A stretch of 64,000 nt of DNA. It comes from Glandiceps talaboti (taxonomy: Eukaryota; Hemichordata; Enteropneusta; Spengelidae). Shown piece after piece: positions 1 to 58,400 of the stretch. A program made the translations under genes and the position numbers. The stretch covers positions 23,294,964-23,358,963 of the forward strand of contig NC_135559.1 of NCBI RefSeq assembly GCF_964340395.1, in the 5' to 3' direction. Below the pieces are notes generated by a model, which did not search any database, had not been told where the DNA came from, and was given only the letters and a program-made list of their open reading frames with translations. Each line of letters starts with the position of its first letter. The first letter of the stretch is position 1.

Positions 1-1010
1 CATCCCATGTAAACAGACTAATACATGTAGATAGTAAGCCACACAGTTATTACAAGACTGCAAGCATTCGGGGTTTATACCATTCTACTCACCCACTCTT
101 TAGATACTCCTACATGTAGTTCTCTAATTTATAGTTTCAACTCATACACTTATTTGAATCATGGGCTGACTAATTAGGATGATTGTCTTTACTAGAAAAG
201 TTCAGCTGTCTCTCAACAACATGACTCAGATCACTGATAACAACAAGGTCAAAGGTTGTACTATTGACCAAGGCCTAATTTGCATACAATGTCTCTAATA
301 CTGAACAACAAGTAATTCATTCAGGACAATTTTTTATCTTATTTTACAAAAATTTTGCTTGATATTCTAGATTTACATTTAAATAGACATTCCATATAAA
401 TTAGAAAAATGTTAGTGTGTAAGATCAAAGAGTAAAAACCAGTATATCTTTAAATCTTAGTAAAAAATCTACAATAAATAAACCCCACTGTACAAATGTA
501 ATACCAAAGATTACCTTGTCTAGAGTTTGTTTGTCACTGTGTCTTATCTATAGCTAGGATAACATTTCAATGGTGTTATGTTAAAACTCACTTGTTTGTA
601 AATTTTGATTGACATCTTGGGATCAAAATACCCAGAATGCCTCTGTACAAATGACCTCATATTACCCTGTATGTATTTTATTAACAAGTTCTTAACATAA
701 AACATTAAACAACGGTTTACTTTTTACATTTTATTTCTTGGGAAGGAGCTGATATTGAATTTTATTTTTTATTATGTTAATTTGATAAGTTTCATTCCAT
801 TGACAATCATTGTTCAGTTTTTTTAAAGCAAATATTGCAATGATTATCTATACTTTATTTCTACTTCAGACGTCTGACCTTATCAAGTATCATGACTGCC
901 TGTAAATCTAATAGTTACACATCAAGATATTACACAAGATTCTCACACATAATTTACATGTTTTTATTAGGCGTATCTACTTTTGATCTATAAATCTTAG
1001 CACCAATAGT
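1..1010. other. AT-rich non-coding DNA, no gene seen
   Basis: AT-rich sequence with no convincing exon on either strand. A possible - strand mini-exon near 515-550, with AG and GT flanks, would put a stop codon right after the phase-2 end of the last visible IQ-gene exon, so it was not accepted. This stretch probably belongs to an intron or the 3' part of the - strand gene. Confidence 0.5.
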
Positions 1011-2222
1011 AATGACTATGTCTGCAGTTATTTCACATTCTATTGAATCTGAGTCTAGTAAGGTTATAGTAGTTATGTCTATAGTTAGACTAGTAACTAT
1101 GTCTGCAGTTATTTCACATTCTATTGAATCTGAGTCTAGTAAGGTTATAGTAGTTATGTCTATAGTTAGAGTAGTAAGGTTATAGTAGTTATGTCTATAG
1201 TTAGACTAGTAAGGTTATAGTAGCTATGTCTATAGTTATAGTAGCTATGTCTATAGTTAGACTAGTAAGGTTATAGTAGCTATGTCTATAGTTAGACTAG
1301 TAAGGTTATAGTAGTTATGTCTATAGTTAGACTATTAAGGTTATAGTAGTTATGTCTATAGTTAGACTAGTAAGGTTATAGTAGCTATGTCTATAGTTAG
1401 ACTATTAAGGTTATAGTAGCTATGTCTATAGTTAGACTAGTAAGGTTATAGTAGTTATGTCTATAGTTAGACTAGTAAGGTTATAGTAGTTATGTCTATA
1501 GTTAGACTAGTAAGGTTATAGTAGTTATGTCTATAGTTAGACTAGTAAGGTTATAGTAGTTATGTCTATAGTTAGACTAGTAAGGTTATAGTAGTTATGT
1601 CTATAGTTAGACTAGTAAGGTTATAGTAGCTATGTATATAGTTATAGTAGCTATGTCTATAGTTAGACTAGTAAGGTTATAGTAGTTATGTCTATAGTTA
1701 TAGTAGCTATGTCTATAGTTAGACTAGTAAGGTTATAGTAGCTATGTCTATAGTTATAGTAGCTATGTCTATAGTTAGACTAGTAAGGTTATAGTAGCTA
1801 TGTCTATAGTTATAGTAGCTATGTCTATAGTTAGACTAGTAAGGTTATAGTAGTTATGTCTATAGTTATAGTAGCTATGTCATATAGTTAGACTAGTAAG
1901 GTTATAGTAGTTATGTCTATAGTTATAGTAGCTATGTCTATAGTTAGACTAGTAAGGTTATAGTAGCTATGTCTATAGTTATAGTAGCTATGTCTATAGT
2001 TAGACTAGTAAGGTTATAGTAGTTATGGCTATAGTTAGACTAGTAAGGTTATAGTAGTTATGGCTATAGTTAGACTAGTAAGGTTATAGTAGTTATGTCT
2101 ATAGTTAGACTAGTAAGGTTATAGTAGTTATGTCTATAGTTAGACTATTAAGGTTATAGTAGCTATGTCTATAGTTAGACTATTAAGGTTATAGTAGCTA
2201 TGTCTATAGTTATTTCAGATTT
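1011..2222. repeat. 35-bp minisatellite, about 35 units
   Basis: Tandem units built around TATGTCTATAGTTAGACTAG followed by TAAGGTTATAGTAG. Full units are 35 bp. Shorter 21-bp units lacking the GACTAGTAAGG part are interspersed. The left edge carries two copies of a flank containing TTTCACATTCTATTGAATCT (from about 1029 and 1108), and a related flank recurs at 2210 and 2420. The flank therefore took part in the amplification. Confidence 0.95.
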
Positions 2223-2233
2223 CACTGAATCTG

Positions 2234-2375
2234 TAGTATTGCTGCTAGACCCCTCAGGTATTTCTGCTCACTGTCAGGGCGACCAAAGGTTGCTAGTGAT
2301 TCGCCCTTGATTGTGTGCCATCTTCAGAAACAGAGTGTTGAGAAGAAAGCCTGAGGTCAGACTAGCAGCTAGACT
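2234..2375. mobile_element. Small MITE-like foldback insertion
   Basis: A 142-bp block, richer in GC than its surroundings, interrupts the right flank of the 35-bp array. The 10-mer ACTGAATCTG occurs immediately before (2224-2233) and at its end (2376-2385), like a target-site duplication. The ends are imperfect inverted repeats (AGTATTGCTGCTAG against CTAGCAGCTAGACT), and an inner pair AGGGCGA/TCGCCCT can fold. A diverged relative lies near 62.88-62.97 kb. No coding capacity. The superfamily is unknown. Confidence 0.55.
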
Positions 2376-2564
2376 ACTGAATCTGAGAATATTAAGGTTA
2401 TAGTAGCTATGTCTATAGTTATTTCAGATTATATTGATAATTTTACAATAAATCTGAGACTACACTCACTATAATATTTTAGACCTAATTTGCACATCAT
2501 GAAAAGGAGTGACCATCATAAACAAGTCTTCATAGAAGACACAGTACCCCCCCCCTCTCAAAAA

Positions 2565-3615
2565 TGGAGACATGATTTAAAAGAACTTGGTGGCAGCAAA
2601 TAAATTCTACAAAGTGTCTGTGATAATGCTGGATATTGCTGAATGTCGATAATTGACCCTGAAGATCAGAGTAAAGGTCAAAGGTCGATGTCTCAAAAGA
2701 AAGTTTAAACCTGACAATATGGGGGTAGACACTTTAATGTAGTCTCTACATGTGTGTATTTTAACACTTTTGAAATATGTAGTAAATCAATCATATGATT
2801 GTTCACTTCAAATATGAGATTATGACTGCCATTGTTGAGTAAAAAGTGATATGAGCACCAAAAATAATGTATGTGTATGTTTAAGTAATGTTTAAGTAAT
2901 GGCTTAACTTTGATGGTCTACCCTGTAGGTCAAGATAAAGGTCAAAGGTCACTGTCATACAAGAAAGCTTGCATGTAATTATATGGGGTTACACACTTGA
3001 ATAGAGTCTCTATTGAAGTTTTTCATGCAGTGCTAATGAGAATAGAGTCTCTATTGAAGTTTTTCATGCAGTGCTAATAAGTGATTTTTCCTACAAATAT
3101 GGCTGCCAGACAGTAAAAGTAACATGAGCACCAAAAACAATGCTTGTGTACATTTCTTGTCATTATATTACTTGAAAACAGGATTTACAGAAATTGGCAA
3201 TATGTAAACACTACAATGTGTCTGTGATAGGCAGTTGATTTTGATATTTGACCCTGATGGTCAAGGTCAAAGTCAAAGTTCAAGGTCACAAAAGTTAACT
3301 TGCATGTATGTAATAATATGGGGGTAAACACTTGAATGGCATCTCTTTGTATTATAGTTTTTGAGTTATGAGGTAATACAGTGATTTTAACTACAAATAT
3401 GACCGCCAATCAGTAAAAGTGATATGAGTATGAAAAATTACTTTTTTTGTACATTTCTATAGTTCTTGTCTTCACTATTACTTGTAAACATGATTTAAAA
3501 GAAATTGGCAATATGTAAATACTACAATGTGTCTGTGATAAACAGGAATTGGCTGGATTTTGATAATTGATTCTGAAGGTCAAGGTCAAATTTTAGGGTC
3601 TCAAAAGATAGATTG
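2565..3615. repeat. Tandem/dispersed repeat of about 305 bp, four units
   Basis: Four diverged units start near 2565, 2870, 3170 and 3480. Each has a GGCAATATGTAAA-like start, an AAGGTCAAAGGTCA-like segment, an ATATGGGGGTAGACAC-like segment and a CAGTAAAAGTGATATGAG-like end. The fourth unit is split: its right part resumes after the 53-bp array at about 7900-7960 (TTTGAGTTATGCAGTAAAT). Units 1 and 2 contain nuclear-receptor-type direct repeats at 2675-2687 and 2939-2951. Unit 2 has its own 38-bp duplication (3010-3077). Confidence 0.75.
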
Positions 3616-6600
3616 ATCTGATAATATGGTGGTAGACACTTGAATGAAGTCTGTGTATAAACTTTGATCTGATAATATGGTGGTAGACACTTGAATGGAG
3701 TGTCTGTGTATAAACTTTGATCTGATAATATGGTGGTAGACACTTGATTAGAGTCTCTGTGTATAAACCTTGATCTGATAATATGGTGATAGACACTTGA
3801 ATGGAGTGTCTGTGTATAAACTTTGATCTGATAATATGGTGGTAGACACTTGAATAGAGTCTCTGTGTATAAATTTTGATCTGATAATATGGTGGTAGAC
3901 ACTTGATTAGAGTCTCTGTGTATAAACTTTGATCTGATAATATGGTGGTAGACACTTGATTGGAGTCTCTGTGTATAAACTTTGATCTGATAATATGGTG
4001 GTAGACACTTGATTAGAGTCTCTGTGTATAAACCTTGATCTGATAATATGGTGATAGACACTTGAATGGAGTGTCTGTGTATAAACTTTGATCTGATAAT
4101 ATGGTGGTAGACACTTGAATGGAGTCACTGTGTATAAACCTTGATCTGATAATATGGTGGTAGACACTTGATTAGAGTCTCTGTGTATAAACTTTGATCT
4201 GATAATATGGTGGTAGACACTTGAATGGAGTGTCTGTGTATAAACTTTGATCTGATAATATGGTGGTAGACACTTGAATGGAGTCTCTGTGTATAAACCT
4301 TGATCTGGTAATATGGTGGTAGACACTTGATTGGAGTCTCTGTGTATAAACTTTGATCTGATAATATGGTGGTAGACACTTGATTAGAGTCTCTGTGCAT
4401 AAACTTTGATCTGATAATATGGTGGTAGACACTTGAATGGAGTGTCTGTGTATAAACTTTGATCTGATAATATGGTGGTAGACACTTGATTGGAGTCTCT
4501 GTGTATAAACATTGATCTGATAATATGGTGGTAGACACTTGATTAGAGTCTCTGTGTATAAACTTTGATCTGATAATATGGTGGTAGACACTTGATTGGA
4601 GTCTCTATGTATAAACCTTGATCTGATAATATGGTGGTAGACACTTGAATGGAGTCTCTGTGTATAAACCTTGATCTGGTAATATGGTGATAGACACTTG
4701 AATGGAGTGTCTGTGTATAAACTTTGATCTGGTAATATGGTGGTAGACACTTGATTGGAGTCTCTGTGTATAAACTTTGATCTGATAATATGGTGGTAGA
4801 CACTTGAATGGAGTGTCTGTGTATAAACCTTGATCTGATAATATGGTGGTAGACACTTGATTGGAGTCTCTGTGTATAAACATTGATCTGATAATATGGT
4901 GGTAGACACTTGATTAGAGTCTCTGTGTATAAATTTTGATCTGATAATATGGTGGTAGACACTTGATTGGAGTCTCTGTGTATAAACTTTGATCTGATGA
5001 TATGGTGGTAGACACTTGAATGGAGTGTGTGTATAAACCTTGATCTGATAATATGGTGGTAGACACTTGATTAGAGTCTCTGTGTATAAACTTTGATATG
5101 ATAATATGGTGGTAGACACTTGAATGGAGTGTCTGTGTATAAACCTTGATCTGATAATATGGTGGTAGACACTTGAATGGAGTCTCTGTGTATAAACCTT
5201 GATCTGGTAATATGGTGGTAGACACTTGAATGGAGTGTCTGTGTATAAACTTTGATCTGATGATATGGTGGTAGACACTTGAATGGAGTGTCTGTGTATA
5301 AACCTTGATCTGATAATATGGTGATAGACACTTGATTGGAGTCTCTGTGTATAAACATTGATCTGATAATATGGTGGTAGACACTTGATTGGAGTCTCTG
5401 TGTATAAACCTTGATCTGATAATATGGTGGTAGACACTTGAATGGAGTCTCTGTGTATAAACCTTGATCTGGTAATATGGTGATAGACACTTGAATGGAG
5501 TGTCTGTGTATAAACTTTGATCTGGTAATATGGTGGTAGACACTTGAATGGAGTGTCTGTGTATAAACTTTGATCTGATAATATGGTGGTAGACACTTGA
5601 TTAGAGTCTCTGTGTATAAACCTTGATCTGATAATATGGTGATAGACACTTGAATGGAGTGTCTGTGTATAAACTTTGATCTGATAATATGGTGGTAGAC
5701 ACTTGAATAGAGTCTCTGTGTATAAATTTTGATCTGATAATATGGTGGTAGACACTTGATTAGAGTCTCTGTGTATAAACTTTGATCTGATAATATGGTG
5801 GTAGACACTTGATTGGAGTCTCTGTGTATAAACTTTGATCTGATAATATGGTGGTAGACACTTGATTAGAGTCTCTGTGTATAAACCTTGATCTGATAAT
5901 ATGGTGATAGACACTTGAATGGAGTGTCTGTGTATAAACTTTGATCTGATAATATGGTGGTAGACACTTGAATGGAGTCACTGTGTATAAACCTTGATCT
6001 GATAATATGGTGGTAGACACTTGATTAGAGTCTCTGTGTATAAACTTTGATCTGATAATATGGTGGTAGACACTTGAATGGAGTGTCTGTGTATAAACTT
6101 TGATCTGATAATATGGTGGTAGACACTTGAATGGAGTCTCTGTGTATAAACCTTGATCTGGTAATATGGTGGTAGACACTTGATTGGAGTCTCTGTGTAT
6201 AAACTTTGATCTGATAATATGGTGGTAGACACTTGATTAGAGTCTCTGTGCATAAACTTTGATCTGATAATATGGTGGTAGACACTTGAATGGAGTGTCT
6301 GTGTATAAACTTTGATCTGATAATATGGTGGTAGACACTTGATTGGAGTCTCTGTGTATAAACATTGATCTGATAATATGGTGGTAGACACTTGATTAGA
6401 GTCTCTGTGTATAAACTTTGATCTGATAATATGGTGGTAGACACTTGATTGGAGTCTCTATGTATAAACCTTGATCTGATAATATGGTGGTAGACACTTG
6501 AATGGAGTCTCTGTGTATAAACCTTGATCTGGTAATATGGTGATAGACACTTGAATGGAGTGTCTGTGTATAAACTTTGATCTGGTAATATGGTGGTAGA

Positions 6601-7906
6601 CACTTGATTGGAGTCTCTGTGTATAAACTTTGATCTGATAATATGGTGGTAGACACTTGAATGGAGTGTCTGTGTATAAACCTTGATCTGATAATATGGT
6701 GGTAGACACTTGATTGGAGTCTCTGTGTATAAACATTGATCTGATAATATGGTGGTAGACACTTGATTAGAGTCTCTGTGTATAAATTTTGATCTGATAA
6801 TATGGTGGTAGACACTTGATTGGAGTCTCTGTGTATAAACTTTGATCTGATGATATGGTGGTAGACACTTGAATGGAGTGTGTGTATAAACCTTGATCTG
6901 ATAATATGGTGGTAGACACTTGATTAGAGTCTCTGTGTATAAACTTTGATCTGATAATATGGTGGTAGACACTTGAATGGAGTGTCTGTGTATAAACCTT
7001 GATCTGATAATATGGTGGTAGACACTTGAATGGAGTCTCTGTGTATAAACCTTGATCTGGTAATATGGTGGTAGACACTTGAATGGAGTGTCTGTGTATA
7101 AACTTTGATCTGATGATATGGTGGTAGACACTTCAATGGAGTGTCTGTGTATAAACCTTGATCTGATAATATGGTGATAGACACTTGATTGGAGTCTCTG
7201 TGTATAAACATTGATCTGATAATATGGTGGTAGACACTTGATTGGAGTCTCTGTGTATAAACCTTGATCTGATAATATGGTGGTAGACACTTGAATGGAG
7301 TCTCTGTGTATAAACCTTGATCTGGTAATATGGTGATAGACACTTGAATGGAGTGTCTGTGTATAAACTTTGATCTGGTAATATGGTGGTAGACACTTGA
7401 TTGGAGTCTCTGTGTATAAACTTTGATCTGATAATATGGTGGTAGACACTTGAATGGAGTGTCTGTGTATAAACCTTGATCTGATAATATGGTGGTAGAC
7501 ACTTGATTGGAGTCTCTGTGTATAAACATTGATCTGATAATATGGTGGTAGACACTTGATTAGAGTCTCTGTGTATAAATTTTGATCTGATAATATGGTG
7601 GTAGACACTTGATTGGAGTCTCTGTGTATAAACTTTGATCTGATAATATGGTGGTAGACACTTGATTAGAGTCTCTGTGTATAAACTTTGATCTGATAAT
7701 ATGGTGGTAGACACTTGAATGGAGTGTCTGTGTATAAACCTTGATCTGATAATATGGTGGTAGACACTTGATTGGAGTCTCTGTGTATAAATTTTGATCT
7801 GATGATATGGTGGTAGACACTTGAATGGAGTCTCTGTGTATAAACCTTGATCTGATAATATGGTGGTAGACACTTGAATGGAGTGTCTGTGTATAAACTT
7901 CTTTGA
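3616..7906. repeat. 53-bp minisatellite, about 81 units, with a 1.85-kb internal duplication
   Basis: Units contain CTGATAATATGGTGGTAGAC and GTCTGTGTATAAAC. The common period is 53 bp, with sporadic 51-bp and shorter units. Because 53 is not a multiple of 3 and the unit is poor in - strand stops, all three - strand frames stay open for hundreds of codons. These repetitive frames are not genes. Rare variants (GTGCATAAAC at 4394 and 6247, a 51-bp unit near 5005 and 6858) recur exactly 1853 bp apart, showing a large internal duplication. Confidence 0.97.
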
Positions 7907-7984
7907 GTTATGCAGTAAATATCAATTTTTAACTACAATATGGCCACCATTTGATCAAATTTGCATATATCAAAAAATAGCGCA

Positions 7985-8946
7985 ATGGCGTTATAGCACA
8001 ACTGTATTTGGCTGTTGCTATGGGCATGGTCTTATTGCTAGGCATATTTACTTACATTTTTGGAATCATTACTCACTTACATTTACCCATGCCACATTTC
8101 ATCTTTGCAACACACATTTAGCTGTTGCTATGGTTGTGGTCTTGTTGATATTGCATACATTTTTTGATTCCTTAGTCATTTACCTACTCATCCCTGTTGT
8201 TATCTGTGTAATATGCATAATCATTTTACTGTTGGTAAGGGCATGGTCATGGTTGCTAGGGCTAGTTGTGTCAAAATATTTTGAACAATTACTGCAGAAT
8301 AATTGCAACTTGGAATGTGATGAACTCTGTTTTACTAGAATGCCAAAATAATACAAAATAACAATCCACTAACACTCCAACCAAATTTTAGCCCATCTGC
8401 TCAGAAATTTTGAAAGTATAGATTTTTGACCAAAAAGACACATTCTTAGCACTAATTTGCATATATTAATTGGATCATTATGTCATGAACAATTCTTAAT
8501 ATAAACACCTTGAAGAATGATCCAACCAAATTTCAGCCCAATTTGTTCAGTAGTTTTGGAATTAAACTTTTCTTTACCAAAAAGACACATTTTCATACCT
8601 AATTTGCATATCATTGATGGGATCATCATGTCCTGAACAAGTCTTAATTCAAAGATCCTTAGGAATATTCCCACTAAATTTCAGATCAATCTGCTCTTTA
8701 GTTTTTGAATTTAAGTTTTTTGACCAAAAATCACATTTTTTGACCCAAATCACACATTGGGGTAAGATCATTTTGATTTGAACAACACACCCAAGGTAAT
8801 ATACCCACCAAACATCATGGCAATCGTTCCAGCTGTTTTTGACTTTAAGTTGTTTACACACATAGACAGACAGACAGACAGCCAAACAGACAGACACTTT
8901 TCCATGCCAATAGCACTGAACCTAAAAGTTCAGTTGTGCTAAAAAT
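7985..8946 (+). mobile_element. Non-autonomous element with TAGCACAACTG termini, copy 1
   Basis: The left end carries TAGCACAACTG (7994-8004) and the right end its inverse CAGTTGTGCTA (8931-8941). Just inside the right end, TAGCACTGAAC faces GTTCAGTTGTGCTA, forming a terminal hairpin. Internal modules of about 125 bp repeat the motif CCTAATTTGCATAT, and a (GACA)n tract lies near the 3' end (8862-8900). Segments rich in TTGCTATGGGCATGGTC recur in all copies. No transposase is seen. Other copies: 14.95, 29.57, 52.16, 61.15 (-) and 63.8 kb (-). Confidence 0.7.
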
Positions 8947-9074
8947 TAGTTTGTTACATATGACTAGAATTGGCATGTCTATGTCTAGACAAAAACATCC
9001 AAACCACATTTCAAACCAATCGACTCATTTTAGTGGAAGTTTTTACCCAAACCATATTATGCATCTATAGTACG

Positions 9075-9312
9075 ATCACTTACAATTTACACAATTTCCC
9101 CTATACACACTCACGCACAAACACACATATACACACACATATACACATAACTGCACACTACCACACATACACATACACATACATGTACACATATACACAT
9201 AACTGCACACATATATTTGTGGAATGTGTGGGGCCAGAGGATTTTTTAATCCGTCTTTTTTCCCCTTTTCTATTTTTTCTTCAGTATATGGAATTTTTTT
9301 TCTATTCCGAAA

Positions 9313-9343
<31 letters not shown>

Positions 9344-9535
9344 TAATAATATATACATACATACATATACACATACACATACACATATACACATACACAC
9401 ATATATACACACATATACACATCTGCACATTACCACACATACACATATACATACATACATACACACATACACACACGTACACACACATATACGGTACATA
9501 TGTATCTGCACATTACCACACACAGTTACACTATA
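9075..9535. repeat. CA/CATA-rich simple sequence containing a retroposon-like tail
   Basis: Mixed (AC)n, (ATAC)n and (ACACAT)n sequence. Inside it, 9218-9355 is a distinct segment ending in AAATAAATAAATAAA and then (AAT)n, the 3' tail style of L2/CR1-like retroposons. It may be a short 3' fragment inserted into the microsatellite. Open frames here are simple-sequence artefacts. Confidence 0.7.
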
Positions 9536-9550
9536 AAATAATTGACTTAC

Positions 9551-54960
<45,410 letters not shown>

Positions 54961-55236
54961 CATCAACGATGAAGATCTCTGAGTTTATACTTTAGATGTT
55001 GAGTTGGCGTGATCATAAACGCTGACGTAGCCGCAGACATGTATCATAACATTACTGTGCCCGGAAGTTGATGAGACGGTCACCCTATGAGGGCGCCATA
55101 AACTTGTCTGCTTCATGTGTCTGCTTTGACCCATCCGGTATCGAATATATCCCCACCAGTGCGGTGTTAGTGCCGTGCGGTTTATGCTGCATCTCCTGGG
55201 CAGCTCTACATGATTGACATCATCTCAACTGCTTCG
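54961..55236. promoter_or_regulatory. Shared divergent promoter and YBEY 5' UTR
   Basis: The roughly 270 bp between the two divergent genes is less AT-rich than its surroundings and has CpGs. It contains CCGGAAGT (55061-55068), the ETS/GABP consensus often seen in bidirectional promoters of housekeeping genes. No TATA box at a fitting distance was noted. Transcription starts cannot be placed from sequence. Confidence 0.5.
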
Positions 55237-55446
55237 ATGTCTTTGTTATTGAGAAATCTGCAAAAAGTTGTGCCACTGAATTTCGAAAGACTTACTAGAG
55301 ACATCAACATCATCAGACGAATACTGAAGATCGAAAATTACGATCTGGCGGTACTGTGTGTCGACGACAACGAAATACAGCTATTAAACGACAAATACAG
55401 AAATGTAGCTAGAGCAACGGATGTTTTGGCATTCCCAGCTTATGAT
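55237..55446 (+). CDS. YBEY: YBEY exon 1
   Basis: Seventy codons, donor GAT/GTATGT. Encodes the N-terminal strand-helix part, including IIRRILKIENYDLAVLCVDD and RATDVLAFPAYD. An in-frame ATG nine codons upstream (55210) is the alternative start. Confidence 0.92.
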
Positions 55447-58400
55447 GTATGTAAAAAAAATACTGCATGCTTGAATTAATCAGTTGATACCATGGCTTGC
55501 GCCACTTTAGTGTAAACTTTACCAGTTACATATTTCAACAAATTCAAGCTTCTTGAGTTGCAAAACCAGTTGAAGATTCAAGGTGTCTGTACTCATTATC
55601 CTAAACCACAGACAGCTAAGATACTTGTCTGTGCCTAAGCTAAGGGATCTGGATCTGGATTAGTAATTGGCACCACCTCCTTAGGAGCATCACGCCAATG
55701 GGGGTCAAAGGTTAAGATATGAATACTACTAAAATAAGCTTTCCCAAATACACAACATGTACCTTATGATCAACAACACTGCACGAGTAAAATAGGTAAC
55801 ACGTAAGGTGCTACTTAAAAAGATATGCTCAAAAGTATACCAACTTTATACTGAGCTCTTAACAACATCCGGGTCTTATACAGTGCTCAGCACATATAAA
55901 GATGCGCATGGCTACAGGTGTATTTGAGATACACTAGGGCCAAGAGATATTGTTTATTGCTGCATGAACACATGAATGTAAAGTGATAGGAAGTTGTAAT
56001 TCCTTTTATGCATGTGTGTAGCTGTGTAAAAATCAACTAAATTGAAATGTGCTACTTTGCTAGTATCCACAGTGATTTGATAGTCTAAGAACATTCGCCA
56101 TAGTAACTTTCCAACAGAGTAAACAGTACAGTACAACATTTGACATATACATTTAATTTATTACATGTAGTTTCTGAAGCCAGTAAAGTGGACCATAACA
56201 GTCTAACACAAATTGATGAAACTGATACTAGTCTAAGTGCATTGAGTTCTGTACATGAAACAATTTGAAATTATTACAACATATTACATGACATCCCATA
56301 TAGTGCCACATATTACATGACATCACATACAGTGCCACATATTACATGACATCACATACAGTGCCACATATTACATGGCATCACATACAGTGCCACATAT
56401 TACATGACATCACATACAGTGCCACATATTACATGACATCACATACAGTGCCACATATTACATGACATCACATACAGTGCCACATATTACATGACATCAC
56501 ATACAGTGCCACATGTTCTTACTTCATATCCCATATCCACATGTTGTCATAGTTACACGAATGGTTATACGTAGCTAAATGACATTCCTATAACAACCTT
56601 AACATTAAGATTTTTTTAAACTGAATTTCATTAATTTCCAACTCCAATGTGTTGTATTATTATAGGACATTATTGCAGGCCAGTTACCATTTACAGAGGA
56701 AGAAGTATCTGATTTGGGAGATATAGTCCTTGGTATACCATACATCAACAGATATTGTCAACAGAATGAACCATTGACAGATACTTTACCAGTGAGTCTG
56801 TTTTAGTTTTAAATGTTTTAAACTAGGGTTTAGTCTGGTGTATGAAATCAAAAGAGATGAAGGATAGCACTACTGGTAGACTACAGTTATATGAAGGATA
56901 GCACTACTGGTAGACTACAGTTATGTGAAGGATAGCACTACTGGTAGACTACAGTTATGTGAAGGATAGCACTACTGGTAGACTACAGTTATGTGAAGGA
57001 TAGCACTACTGGTAGACTACAGTTATGTGAAGGATAGCACTACTGGTAGACTACAGTTATGTGAAGGATAGCACTACTGGTAGACTACAGTTATGTGAAG
57101 GATAGTACTACTGGTAGACTACAGTTATGTGAAGGATAGCACTACTGGTAGACTACAGTTATATGAAGGATAGCACTACTGGTAGACTACAGTTATATGA
57201 AGGATAGTACTACTGGTAGACTACAGTTATATGAAGGATAGCACTACTGGTAGACTACAGTTATATGAAGGATAGCACTACTGGTAGACTACAGTTATAT
57301 GAAGGATAGCACTACTGGTAGACTACAGTTATATGAAGGATAGCACTACTGGTAGACTACAGTTATATGAAGGATAGCACTACTGGTAGACTACAGTTAT
57401 ATGAAGGATAGCACTACTGGTAGACTACAGTTATGTGAAGGATAGCACTACTGGTAGACTACAGTTATGTGAAGGATAGCACTACTGGTAGACTACAGTT
57501 ATGTGAAGGATAGCACTACTGGTAGACTACAGTTATGTGAAGGATAGCACTACTGGTAGACTACAGTTATGTGAAGGATAGCACTACTGGTAGACTACAG
57601 TTATATGAAGGATAGCACTACTGGTAGACTACAGTTATATGAAGGATAGTACTACTGGTAGACTACAGTTATATGAAGGATAGTACTACTGGTAGACTAC
57701 AGTTATGTGAAGGATAGCACTACTGGTAGACTACAGTTATATGAAGGATAGCACTACTGGTAGACTACAGTTATGTGAAGGATAGCACTACTGGTAGACT
57801 ACAGTTATGTGAAGGATAGCACTACTGGTAGACTACAGTTATATGAAGGATAGCACTACTGGTAGACTACAGTTATGTGAAGGATAGCACTACTGGTAGA
57901 CTACAGTTATGTGAAGGATAGCACTACTGGTAGACTACAGTTATGTGAAGGATAGCACTACTGGTAGACTACAGTTATGAAACCCATGGTTAAGTGAAAA
58001 TCTGGTCAAACTTTAACAGTTCAAAGTCTTACAGTAAAATTTTGATGATTAATATGTCATAAGAAAACATGGGAACTTATTTGTTTGTCACTATTAGTAG
58101 AGCCTCTCCTTGTAAAAACAACATTTATAACTTTTTATCACTTTGTGGTGTGTCTTTGAATTGTTTCATTGTAGATAGTTGTAACACATGGTATCTGTCA
58201 TCTCCTTGGATATAATCATCTAGATAACAAACAGAGTCAACAAGTAAGTATACAGTTTTTTTTCTATGTGTAACAAATTATTTATCCAAACATGGCCAAA
58301 TTGAATTTGTGACTTCACATCAAAATACAAGTAACTCATTCACATGAATATATATTGTATAGTGTACAAAAAAGACAAACATATATTAATGTTTGGATGT

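Noticed and set aside
515-550. Possible additional IQ-gene exon between AG and GTAATC on the - strand
   Set aside because: Joined to the phase-2 end of the 9.6-kb exon it gives an immediate stop.
3522-7873. Long - strand open frames of up to 580 codons
   Set aside because: They lie wholly in the 53-bp array, all three frames stay open, and the proteins are the same repeat read in shifting frame. No unique ends, splice sites or start context.
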